From Pogona vitticeps (lineage: Eukaryota; Chordata; Lepidosauria; Squamata; Agamidae): a DNA stretch of 64,000 bases. Positions within the stretch are counted from its first letter, which is position 1, and each line of letters starts with the position of its first letter. The stretch lies in assembly GCF_051106095.1 (NCBI RefSeq), contig NC_135783.1, positions 182,978,947-183,042,946 of the forward strand, read 5' to 3'. The notes beneath the pieces were generated by a model. That model saw nothing but the letters and a program-made list of their open reading frames with translations. It was not told the origin of the DNA and did not search any database. Below, in pieces: positions 20,411 through 32,345 of this stretch. The translations under genes were made by a program, and so were the position numbers.

Positions 20411-23166
20411 CTACCTGAATTATTAATCAGACTGATTATTTAACAATTTCCCCAAGTGAGTAGTACCCGCACCAGGACAACCTTATAGGTAGATTCCCAA
20501 AATGTGGAAGCTTTTGAAGTTCTTCAGAGCTCTTCATCAGGCTAGATGGTTCTTAAAAAATGGGGAGGAGGAAATGGTAATTTTATCCACCTTTTGTGCT
20601 CTTTGTGTTGCCCCTGGAAGCATTGAGCTCACCAGTCTGCTTTGACTATTAAAAGTGATGGTTTGTGAGGTTTCCACTGAGCAGATAGGTTGGGGGTTGG
20701 AGGCTCTGTTTGGAAAAGTGACTTCTTCGGGCAATAGCTCCGAGAATCTCTCACTAGTCACAGTGGCAGGGTGTCATAGTCCAAAGACTTAAGTTTTCCA
20801 AGCTTGAGGTGGGGATATGTGAGGGAAGACAGATCAGCCTTAGCCTGCGTGACACTCTCTGTAAAGGCCTGTGCATTCCAAAACAATGAGGCAATGGGGA
20901 GAAACAGCTTGACTGGGGCTGGGGGGGGAGGGGCAGTGGGCCTGAGCTGGGGGGGGGAGGGGGTTGGCTCAGTGGCCAAAGGAGTTTGAGGGAAGAAACT
21001 GCAGAGTGTGACTCGGGCTAATTTGAGCACATTTAGCTGTGACACAACCTCAACCTCACAGCAAGACACCTCAGGGAGGCGAAGCCTAAAACCTTCCTCT
21101 GAAGCCCTGCATTTGTCTCTTTCAGTATTCATAGATGGCATTTGCCACAGAAATGCTCCTAAATCTGGAGAAACTGCATGGGCTCTTCCTGTACTCTTTG
21201 GCTCTTGGAAATTATAGCTGTCAACTAATGAAAGAATTTCATCTGCCTTCGAAGTGATTAAGGCTGCAGTCCACTGCCAGTTGAGCCGGACAGAATTACT
21301 GCAGAGAAATAAGCAGTCTTAGGCTGCACCCCTAAGTACACTTACTTGGGAGTAGGCCCCTTTTGAATATAGCAGCACTTCTGAGTAAATAAAATGGGTT
21401 TCACTTCTGAGCAGGATTTCAGCACACTTCATGAAGCAGACGCGCTGCAAGCCAATCTTTACACGGTATTTTGAGATATCAAAGAAGATACAAGAATTTG
21501 AGTAATCTGGGTAAAATTTAGGAAACAGGAAGCAACCGATTTCTGAATCAGGGGCCTTTCTTACTGAGGCATTTTGTGACAATTATCTGGTTTTTTGTTT
21601 TTGATTTGGTAAACTGTCACCTCTGCTCCTCAGATTAAATGTTTTCTGCTAAATTTCCCATGTATTTAAATTTTTTTTTCTAGGACACAGACAACTGAAT
21701 TTCAAACAAATGATTGTTACAAATTCAATTTGGGACTTCAGTTTCACCTTTTTTGGCTCTGTTGGGCTCAGGGTTCAAAAGGTCTGGCAAAAATTTGAAA
21801 AATAAAAGATCTACAGTGTATATTGAAATAACGGAAGAGGGTTACGTCTGCTAGAGATGGAACATCGTGGGGAAAATGGTGTGTGATGTATATAATTTGT
21901 CAGATTTTACTTGACGGAAGGGAAACTTTGAAAGCTGCATGGCTTTTCTGCTGTGCATTATACACCGAAAGTGTATAACATAGGTAATCCTCTGCTATAA
22001 CATCCCTGATAGGTGACCATCCAACCAACCAACCAGCTATTAAATTAAATGAATAAATCTTCCTTTAAGCCCTCCAGTTGCTGGTATTGGGCTAGATGCC
22101 TTTACTATTTCATGTAGTTTTGTTTATTCATTTTAGATTTTATCTTCCAATCTATACCACCCAAACAGCAAATGCCTTGGGGCAGTTTACAAATATAAAA
22201 ACACAGAACATTATAATCATAATGAAAAGAAATATATCTGTCAAAAATGATATCAAAATATAATAATACGAGTTTTCTTTCTCTGATGGGCTGTTCTTGG
22301 AGCTGGGCTCATCACCTCTGCATCAGCTGTTTGAATTCTTTCTACATGAAATTTCCCTGTTAGATGGAGGCAATCAAAAATAATTGTTTGCATTTTGACG
22401 CAAAATTCTAGCCTGTTGACACGCTGCTGTTGTTCTTGCTTTCGCTTTCCTTTGGCGGTCTTCTGCTTCTCTCTTTTTTTATCTGCATATAAAATTTCTG
22501 AAGAGTAACTTCTTTTTTCATGTTAGAGCAAATCTTCTTCGTACACTGAAATGTGAATAATTGAAGGCATCTTCTATTTGTATGTTTTTGTTTTGGTAAT
22601 TCTCGGTTTCATCCATAGAACATTGCTTATTTTAATATGGAGAACTATTAAACTTGTTTAGGGCTCTCCTGCTCCTCTCACTGTGTGAGGTTCTGGACCT
22701 CTTTTCCATATTCCTGCCTTGATGATACCACTCACCTTTGAACCCTGGGACTTCCTTCAGAGGGAAGCACAAGGTCTTATTGAACATGCTTGGAGTTAAG
22801 CCCAAATTATAGCCATAAAACTGTTAAGCAGAACCCAGGGTGGTTCCACTTACACTTCCCTAGGCCTGTTGTTTGACCTGCATGCTACAAAAACTCTGCT
22901 GGCACTCTGATTTCAACAAGAATTATATCTTGCTTTCCACGAGATACAAAATTCAGAAATAAGAATCCCTGTTGTCCCCCCACCTCCCTTTAAAGTGCTC
23001 ATTAATTTCCGTTTTCTGGAAGCTGCATCATGTTTTTGCTGAATCAGTTTGGTCGGGCTTCAAATATTGTGCCAATTACCTAGCAGCAGGCATGTGAGTT
23101 CCACTTCTCTTGGCTTTCGCGTGGTCCTTGTAAAGAAGGGTTTTTAATTTCCATATCTCTCCCAGA
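20411..23166. other. Intergenic, no gene seen
   Basis: GAAGCTTTTGAAGTTCTTCA at 20509-20530 resembles a terminal repeat of a reptilian retroelement; G-rich tracts lie at 20915-20960; an antisense LINE tail lies near 22120-22200. Minus-strand frames at 20537-21141 look chance-level. Confidence 0.4.
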
Positions 23167-23384
<218 letters not shown>

Positions 23385-23929
23385 ATTTCAGATACGTTAA
23401 ATGTAATTTTTTTCTTATTCTCCCCCACAAATGTTTGGCGAGCATCAGATTTTCAGTCTCCTGAGATCATTCATCTTACTCCCACTTTCTTGTTTAAAAA
23501 TACCTCCAGAGTCAAGGCTCAGTTTGCTTGGTCTCCCCTTACTGCATAATAACATAGATATATTTCAAAATCAAACTGGCATAATTAACAAGAAAATCAT
23601 CAGTTCTGCTCAAGAATACTGATTCAAAGCCCCTGGCTCTCTAAGCAGTCAGAGAGCCCTTGTGCAACACTGCCATTTATCCATCCTCACATCCATATTT
23701 CTTAACTCCATCACTACCACACCTCTCACACAAACAAACGTGCCTCCCAAACCTGAAGCTGACACAGAGCTGCCATTAGCTTCCCACCCCAGAGGCAGGC
23801 AGGCAGGCAGGCAGGCAGGCTGCAGTGGGAGGTAGACTTCAGTTCTGTTATCTGAATGGTTACTGGAACTTTTCTATCCTGCTTTTTAGAAAACAGCAGG
23901 GATCATTTCTCTCTCCCCCTAGGAGTCAA

Positions 23930-24130
23930 TTAAAGAAACCCAAATTATTAACATTTGAATAAACAATAGTTTCTTTGCCTTCACTCCAGAAGCTCATTAT
24001 TAGGAACTAAAAGCCAGAACTAATTAAATGATCTGATAGTGTAAATCCTATTAGCAGTGTTTTTTAAAATCATTCTTAATTAATTTTTTTCCTGAAATCA
24101 TACCTATTCTTAGTAAATGGCAATTTATTT
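23930..24130. other. AT-rich candidate conserved noncoding element
   Basis: Repeat-free, rich in TAATTA-type homeodomain sites (AACTAATTAAATGATC, TTCTTAATTAATTTTT). Judged by appearance only. Confidence 0.28.
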
Positions 24131-24702
24131 ATTCTGAAGATATCTCAACCTCTCTCACACACTTTTGTGTGCACATTTACGCTTATACATATAACCACCC
24201 AAAGTTTGCTAAGATTTTCATCTTCTCATCCACATAACAGCAGTCTTTATAGCAGAAGCAAGGAACATATAATCCATACAGATATTCTTGGATTCCAACT
24301 CCCATCAGTCATAGCCAGCATAATGGGTGTTTGGAGTCTTAAGAGCTTCTGTGCCTACAATAACTCTCTTCCAGTCATTAGCACAACGTGGAAAAGGAGA
24401 TTTCATATGTATTAATGTGATATTTCTCATCTGTCATTCAGTGAGACCACATTCTGGTAACTGTAAAAGAAAATAAAAAGTCACAGTTGCAGCACAAAAG
24501 GAACAGTGTTGCCACTTGTCAAGCTATTGTCATAGGGGAGGATTTCTATGACATGTCATTTTTTTCCTGCAATCTATGATTGAGTTTATGGGTGGGATTA
24601 TTCATAAAGGTTTGAACTTGCTTATGGGCTCATATGTAGGTTGCAGAGAAAATGTGAAATGTCATAGAACTTGTCCTCCTCAATGTTGGAAAAATTAGTT
24701 GT

Positions 24703-25062
24703 GAATGACTTTGTTTAGTCGTTTAGTCGTGTCTGACTCTTTGTGACCCTATGGACCAGAACACGTCAGGCCCTCCTATCTTCCACCGCCTCCCGGAGTT
24801 GTGTCAAATTCATGTTGGTTGCTTCAATGACACTGTCCAACCATCTCATCCTCGGTCGTCCCCTTCTCCTCTTGCCTTCACACTTTCCCAACATCAAAGT
24901 CTTTCCCAAGGAGTCTTCTCTTCTCATGAGATGGCCAAAGTACTGGAGCCTCAGCTTCAGGATCTGTCCTTCCAATGAGCACTCGGGGTTGATTTCCTTT
25001 AGGTTTGTTCTCTTTGCAGTCCAGGGGACTCTCAAGAGTCTCCTCCAGCTATTTTTAATTGA
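24703..25062 (-). mobile_element. BovB (RTE-type) LINE 3' end
   Basis: The minus-strand frame reads RRLLRVPWTAKRTN, LQYFGHLMRREDSLGKTLML and RRRGRPRMRWLD, the C-terminal end of BovB ORF2. The 3' end toward 24703 carries the antisense of GACACGACTAAACGACTAAA. It is heavily 5' truncated. Its tail resembles that of the SINEs at 13405, 25433 and 35163, making BovB their likely mobilising partner. Confidence 0.9.
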
Positions 25063-25432
25063 GTTTTCCCAAGTGTTAAAGTAATCCAAAATACATAGCA
25101 TACATTAGTAGGACTGTCTGAAGAGGAAAGACAAGAAATGTAGCCACAAATGGTTAAGACTATCCAGAAAACTGCAAAGTGGCACGGCCATGTGTCCAAG
25201 TCATGTTGTGTTGCATCCCAAAAGGACCTTGTGTGAGAGGAAGCCATTGATATCTACTGATTTATGCCCACAAATGGCTGCAGTCCATCCTATGCTGCAT
25301 TGTCACTGCATCATTCCAGAGGGTTTCCTATCCTTTAGGAACAGGTTTTGGGGAAAGCAACTGAAGGTAAATAGAAAGGCCTGTGCATGAGAAACTATAC
25401 CCAGGATACTTTGGATCTATGTCACTGATTAG

Positions 25433-25784
25433 TAAGGTAAGGTAAGGTTCCCCTTGACAATTTTTTTTAGTCCAGTCGTGTCCGACACTAGGGGGCGGTG
25501 CTCATCCCGTTTTCAAGCCATAGAGTCAGCACTTGTCCGAAGACAGTTTTCCATTGCCACGTGGCCAGCGTGACTAGGGAACGTCGTTTTATCTTCCCAC
25601 CAAGGTGGTACCTATTTATCTACTCGCATTTGCATGCTTTCGAACTACTAGGTTGGTGAGGAGTTGGGACAAAGCGAGGGGAGCTCACTCCGTCTCGTGG
25701 ATTCAATCTTACGATTGCTGGTCTTCTGACCCTGCAGCACAGGCTTCTGTGGTTTAGCCCACAGTGCCACCACGTCCCTCACAG
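25433..25784 (-). mobile_element. BovB-tailed SINE, antisense, near full length
   Basis: From the plus side: tail repeat AAGGTAAGGTAAGG, CCAGTCGTGTCCGACACTAG, CTATTTATCTACTCGCATTT, ATTCAATCTTACGATTG (B-box region) and GCCACCACGTCCCT at the head end. It matches the copies at 13405 and 35163. Confidence 0.88.
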
Positions 25785-26546
25785 ATTAGTAGGGAAGCCC
25801 AAACGGAGATTGTCTTGCATGTGGAACCATCAGAACCTTGCACATGAATTTCCCCTTAAAATAGGATCCAGCATTTTCACCCAGAAGCACTGAGCTGTGG
25901 GGAGTGGCATTGCTCTGGATTTAGTATCCAAACAGGGTCAGAAATGTCAAGGCGGATGTCTTTTAGTGCTTGTGGCAGTGCCAAGGGAGAGTCTCTTTAT
26001 GTTTTAGAGCTGTGAGGGGGGGGGGGAGAGATCTGTTTTGGGAATATAATTCCGAGAATCCCAGGAGCTTCTGGGAATTGTCTGCCAAAGAAAGGCTCTG
26101 GCAGGGGAAGTATGCCATTTGGTGAATGGCAGCATTCATACTGGATGTTGAAATCTCTGACAGTTCAAGAGACCCGCTAGGGAGTGAATCCTGAGGGCTA
26201 GGAATATGTGGTTCTTTGCATTCCCTGACATTTGTCCGGGTGGGGAGAAGCGGGGGGAGGAATAGCTAACATTTTTTAACCTCCACAAAAATCACATGGG
26301 ATAGTCAATATTCAGCTGGGGTTGCCAATGTTCTGCCAGTGTTGGCCATTCACTGTGACCCAGTTGACCTTCTTATAATCTAAAGGGCAAGAAAGTACAG
26401 GGACTGGCTTGATTCATGGCCCGTATTTACTGACAAGATTTCGGAACTGCTGCAAGTCAGACAGAGGCTAAATATCAAGGTGTCTGTAATAACAAAGTTT
26501 TGGACTCTAAAACAAACTGGGCATTTGATGCAGGCACTTCACAAGT

Positions 26547-26823
26547 TTACTTGTCATTCCTTTTAGCCTTCATGTGTTTTTGGAAGAATGTGTGAATAGG
26601 GCTTTCATCTTCCAACATCCTGGCCAGTTGAGTTTTCATGTCATTATTTTCTTCCCTCTTTTTTTCCACCCTCCTCTTGATATTGTCCATACTCTCTGCA
26701 AACCTTTGAGTCCGATTATAACCCCCCCGTGTCCATGGGAGATGCGGCTTTTCCAACGTCAGAAATCCCCAGCCAGTATTAAAAATGGGAGTGGTGACAG
26801 GGAATATTCTGAGCAGGGATGGC
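26547..26823 (-). CDS. Putative terminal coding exon, unidentified
   Basis: On the minus strand an open frame of about 91 codons runs from a plausible 3' splice site (GATTTTTCAG ending at 26824) to a stop at 26549-26547. The predicted peptide has an aromatic N-terminal half (IFNTGWGFL, PHLPWTRGGYNR) and a charged helical C-terminal half (MDNIKRRVEKKREENNDM, ending HMKAKRNDK), which looks protein-like and partly coiled coil. I do not recognise the family. The polypyrimidine tract is short, no AATAAA is obvious just downstream, and no partner exons were identified between here and FZD7. It could be a real last exon, a decayed gene or a chance frame. Confidence 0.3.
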
Positions 26824-27715
26824 CTGAAAAATCATCTCTCTTCTCCTGTGTGCTCGGATGTAATTAAAGCTCTCTGCATGTCGATGAAGCAGGAATGGAA
26901 CTGAAGGTTGCCCATAGACATCCCTGATTAAATTAAAGATTTTAATATGTCTGGGACTAGGCACATATATGCCCATCCCACTCCCCAGGGAGAAAAAAAA
27001 AATTAGAGAGGAGCCAAAGGAAAATAATGGGGGGATGTACTTCTGTATACTGAGGATACACTTGTAGGGGTAAAAATTATATGATTCTACAAATTACATA
27101 CTTGGATTTATTTTTCTTTCTTTACACCCAAAGCTCCCACAATTTTGAAGTGTGACTAAGCTCATAAAAATGGCTGTTACTGGAAATGTACGCCCCAATT
27201 AATATCAAAATGTGTCCCTCTCAGTTTGTTTGCAATGTTCGGAAGTCATGATTGACAGAGTGCTTTGTCCCAAAGACTTAAGAGTGGTTTTTAACCTGTA
27301 GGTAGATATACCACCACTAAATAACTTTTCTTTTTTTAAAAAAATAGAAATTAGAAGCACACTATTGTACTGTAGACCAATTTAGCCAAGGTGTTTAAAA
27401 CAAGGGTGCATGAAGCAGACATCTGGTTTCAAAATAATTTAGTTACAAGTATCATTCAGCCCCCTGCATGTTTGTTACTGTTGGTGTTATAATATTTTAA
27501 AAGTACCTCTTTCTTAAAAGAGCAAGGCTATTCATCATTCAGTTGCATTTATAATGTTAGTTGTACTTCATTATTGGGAAGGGCTATTATTTACCAATAA
27601 TCATTTGTTTCTAGCAGTTACTTGTAACTAGTTGCTTTCAACCTCTGAAAAAAAACACTGATCAACTGTTTGAAAATATCTCCGTCAAAGAGAAATCAAT
27701 ATGTTTATTCATGTA

Positions 27716-28392
27716 TTTTGAAGTCATCGAATGTAAGAACATAAGAAGAGCCCTGTTGGATCAGGCCAAGAGCCCATCTAGTTCAGCTTCCTGTATCTCA
27801 CAGGAGCCACACCAGATGCCTCTGGGAGCACACGAGACTACTAGATACCTGTCTCCTGATACCCTTCCCCTGCATCTGGCATTTTCAGGTAGCTTCCGTT
27901 TAAGCCTGGAGATTACACATCCCCATCATGGCTTGTAACCTGTGATGGACTTTGCCTCCAGAAATCTATCCAATCCCCTTTTAAAGGCATCTAGGCCGGA
28001 TGCCATCACCACATTCTGTGACAAGGAGTTCCACATACTAACAACATGCTGGGTAAAGAAATATTTTTTTTTGTCTGTCATCGCTTTCCAAACAGTCAAT
28101 TTGAGTGGATGTCCCCTGGTTCTGGTATTGCGTGAGAGGGAAAAGAGCTTCCCTCTATCCACTTTATCCATTCCCTGCATAATTCTTTACGTCTCAATCA
28201 TGTCCCCCCTCAGGCGGCTTTTCTCTAGACTAAAGAGCCCCAAACGCTGTACCCTTTCCTCATAAGGGAGGTGCCCCAGCCCAGTCATCATTTTAGTCAC
28301 TCTCTTCTGCACCTTTTCCAGTTCCACTATGCCTTTTTTTGAAGTGCGGCAACCAGAACAGTACACTCCAGCTGCGGCCTTACCAGGTTACT
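27716..28392 (-). mobile_element. CR1-type LINE 3' end
   Basis: The minus-strand frame at 28180-27926 includes GHPLKLTVWKAMTDKKKYFF and VSMWNSLSQNVVMASGLDAF, the C-terminus of CR1 ORF2. The 3' untranslated end at 27735-27775 carries the antisense of TTGGCCTGATCCAACAGGGC and TCTTATGTTCTTA, the CR1 signature. 5' truncated. Confidence 0.9.
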
Positions 28393-31300
28393 GGTTTATC
28401 ACCATATTCCTTTAAATACTGTATTTAAATAGGGGGAAACCTCTTCCTGTCAAAGGACAGTAACATCACATCAGTAACATTCCCCCTGCGCAGACAATAA
28501 TATTGCTTAGAATTCATTTTGTTGTTCATGTTCTTTGTTCATCACAAGTCTCAAAGGTTGCACAACTTCTTTTATTATTATTTTTATTCCATCAGGCTAG
28601 GAAACTTGTGCCTGAGTTTCCTTCTTTTCCTTCTCCCTCCCTATTTTCCTTTTGTGACACTGCAGACCTGAGGTATGAGATCGTCTTGCCTTGCTACAAT
28701 TGATGTAGATAATGTTTGTTCCAGCTGCCCTGAGAACCTTTCTAGCATTTGAGCTGGGCAACCGAAGCAGCAGCAGCAGCAGCAAAACCTACACAATAGA
28801 TAAGTGTCTGAGAGTTATCCAGGATGTAGAAATTTAACAGAAAATAACAGCTGGCAGATATACAGAACCGAGGAGGGACAGGGAAACAAGCGCTGTGATT
28901 GTAATCCGTGTAGAGTTTGCCATTATCAGTGCAGTTTCTGTGCATGCTTCTGAAAAATAAGTCCTAGTGTTTTCAAGGGTTTAATCCCAGGTAATACTTG
29001 TGGAATTGCAACTCGAATGACTTTAGTAGGAAGAAGATTGCACCCTGAAAATACAACTGTAGAGACCTGACAAAATAGTATGTGCTACCGAGAGGATGAT
29101 TTTGCCATAGGATTGAGTTGTGTAGTGCCACATTAATATCCTGTGAGACTTAATTGTGTGCTAAACGTAATTCAGTGTGCTTTGAAAACCGCCTATTCCG
29201 CCAAGAACTTTGATGTCTACTGTGGGTGCTTATGGTTCTGCTTATGGTTATTTGGGTTTTCTATACATTCTTCTCCCCCCCAACATCTGTTAAGGCACAG
29301 CCAGACCATCAGAAAGAAGCTTTAGGGAGAAAGTCACCACTTCAGCCTGAGAGCTTGAAAGAAATTTGCATCCCCTCCCTTAGGGAGTGACAAAATTGGT
29401 GTAGCAAGGAAAACAAACACCCAAAAAAGGTCATTTCACAGAGCAGCCATCTGACGAAATCCCCACAGCCAAAGGAGTGTTTCTGTCTTTCAAGAGAGGC
29501 CCCCAGGTTTCTGTAATCTTCCACAGTTTCTGCCCATTTTTTTTCATGGGGCCTGCACAGGAGAGTTTCCCAGCAGACCGAGCCTTTCGTCCACTTCGGC
29601 TTGCTTTCTTTTTCATGTTTAAAAAATGTTTCAGGCCAGTTCCTGCTTTTTTCGCCCCTCAACAAATGCAGCAGGTATGTTTGGGATTTCATGTGGGAAG
29701 ACTTCATTTAGGCCTACATGTGCTAGTTCAGCATCAGTCTTGCGTAGGCCAAAGTGCCAGGGCTTTTTACCTAGCAGGGACAATGACCATCTTTTACCCT
29801 TTGTGGACTTCTTTCTTCCCTGTGATATTCCCTACAATGAAGGGTATCACAAAAACTAAGCAAGGTGGGTGTTTGTCCCTGAAATGGGAAACCAGCACAC
29901 CCACACCTACTTCAGTCATGAGTTGCTTTTGGCTACAGTCCTCAGATGTTTGGGGCATGGCAGAGTGTGTGACCCAAACACTCCTTCTTGAGGCATTCAT
30001 TCTGAACCAAAATCAAACCATGAAACAGGGTAAGAGATGGGGAACCTTATCATTCCAGGCAACAAACCCCAGAAGACCACAGCCGGTGGGAGCTGTGGTT
30101 CAAAAAAGGCAGCTTTTCCCATCTCTGAAGGGAACTGTCTCTATATGATGTGGGATCCTTTTGCATCACCTTAAGAAAATATGAGAGAGAGCACAGCATC
30201 GACCTGAGTCTCATGAAAGCTGTGGCAAGCTGTGGCAAGCGAGCACGGGAGGGAATGGAAGAGTGAACCAAATGGCCACAAAGAGGGTGAGTTCTTCCTG
30301 TAATTCTGTCCCTACTGCCCCATCCTATGATGCCAAAGAGAATCAGGGAGCGTAACTCCCGATAACATCGGCCTAGCACCAGCACGGATGGCAGCAAAGC
30401 AGGAGTGGGGCCATTTGATTCCACTGGAACATGTGGCCAAAGTGCAGTGAAGGAAGCTTGAGGGTTTTGGGGCAAGGGAGCCAAAGGACAAGAAGGCAGA
30501 CAAGGGAGGAAATGTATGGCCCTTTCAATTAGCTGAGGTGTGAGAAGCCGCTGAGCTGTCTGGGCATTGCTAATGCCTGAGGTGAGAAGAGGAAATTAAA
30601 TCCCCGAGGAGGAAGACAGCTGTGTGTTGCTGGCTCTCAGGCATTTCTCCAGAGCTATGCTGGCTCCTTTTAGGCTCTGGACTCCATGGTCTTGCTGAGC
30701 TGAGTGTTGGGTGGCAAAGGAGGGGGTGAGCTTTGAACAGAGTTTGGGAAAGTAACCTTTCTGGACTATAACTCCCCAAGCCATGCTGGCTAGAGGATTC
30801 TGGGAGCTGTAGTCCAGAAAAGGAAATTTGCCAAGCTCTGCCTTAGACAGCTACAGTATATGGTAACAGAAAAAGTAGAAGTGATCTTGATATGCAATCT
30901 GAAGGCCAGGTTGAGTGATCCTTTGAGGCAAGGTCTGGCTTTCATAATGTCTTCCGTTCTTTGCCCTTTAAGCTTGGTGTCATTCCCCCCCCCCCCCCAG
31001 CCTCATGGAAGGTGTGGCCCTGAGAACAGGGATTCTTGATTCATAGTTATCTGAAATATCTGAAGAAGGTTTTGTTCCAGTAAGCTTTATGTCGAGCTGG
31101 AATTTGATTCTGCCTGTTTAAGTCACGACTACCTTTGTTTTGGATTCTCTGTCAAACTTTAAAAAAACAAACTGAATTTTAAAACAAGTATTACATGCTG
31201 GGTCTTCTTTCCCATGGTCATAGCACTGTGACGGGAAAAGCCACCACTTGCAGAAGTCTCTCCTTTGTGGAACATGAGAAACCAAACAACAGATCTCCCA

Positions 31301-32234
31301 GGGGCCTGGTGGGGTCGACACTAAGAGACGCCATTGCTGGCCCTCTGCCATGGCCCGTATAGCATCAGTGGGCCTGCTACCAGCCCCTGGAGTCCCTAAC
31401 CTTGCTCCTCTTCCTCCTTCCAGAAGCTGCTGCCTATTTTGCTCACCAAACAAATGACAGGAATAGGGACCAAGGAGTAGAAGCCACCCTCTGTCTCTCA
31501 GTCAGAGATTCCCTAAACTTGAGGTTCCTGATGTTCCTGGACTACAATTCCTAGAAGCCCTGGACTTTTGCTATGTTGCTAGAGAGTTCTGGGACTTCAG
31601 ATGCAAGAGTATCTGGGGTGCCAAATTGGGGAAGTACTGCTCTCAGAATTAGTACAGACTGGATCCTGAGAGACAAGACGGTGGATGGGGAACAGTGATA
31701 AGAAGAAGTTGGAGTTACTCAGACAGAGGATTCATTGGGCCATCATGCCCAAGTCCTCCTGGGGGTTAAATTACTCATAAGGTAAATATATTGGCTGAAA
31801 TCCTCTTGTGTAAGTTTGATGACTTCATCACCTGCAATGTTCAGTAGTGAAATACTTCCTTTTCCTTTACTGTGGCTTCCTGACAATTAAATGACAACCT
31901 CAAGAACTTCAAGACAAAAGTAGGAAATGTTTAATTTCTGTAAAATCAGCCCTCCTGATGGTGTCAGCAGCCTTACACAGGCACAAGTTATGGAACATGC
32001 ATTTAGCCATAATGTGCAGCTGTATGTGCCTAAAATATGCTGCTTATATTCTCCAGTGGAAAAATAAAGGAAGGATATTCAGGTAGATACTACAAATTTA
32101 TTGTGGTGTACAGTTAGACCTGGACTCGAGATCCTGGAATCTGGGTCTAGCCTGGAACTCCAGAAGCCTGTTTACATCTTAGTTTTTATGTGGAATTGCT
32201 AAAGCTGCTAAAACACAGAGGCCAATTATTTTTA
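28393..32234. other. Intergenic with palindromic-family fragments
   Basis: Pieces of the 2805-2936 family lie at 30760-30835 and 31520-31620. (CAG)n at 28768-28782 and a poly-C run at 30986-30999. Several open frames overlap at 29340-30150 on both strands without recognisable domains. Confidence 0.45.
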
Positions 32235-32345
32235 AAAATATTTAATTTAATTTAATTTAACTTTTATCCCACCTTTCTCCCAAAAACTGACACAAGGCTA
32301 AAAATAATGTGACCAATACATAAAATAAATACAAGATCAGCTTCT
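32235..32345 (-). repeat. L2/CR1-like LINE tail, antisense
   Basis: TTTAATTTAATTTAATTTAA followed by TTTATCCCACCTTTCTCCCA is a familiar LINE 3' tail read in reverse. Similar short tails lie at 34945-35000, 35535-35600 and 54410-54460 (antisense), and at 33460-33500 and 38360-38400 (sense). Confidence 0.6.

Noticed and set aside
20537-21141. Adjacent minus-strand frames of 127 and 74 codons
   Set aside because: In different frames with Pro-rich low complexity from G-rich tracts; no splice sites or homology recognised.
29477-30148. 223-codon plus-strand frame
   Set aside because: No recognisable domain, Phe-rich low-information sequence, and overlapping open frames on the other strand; no splice or promoter support.
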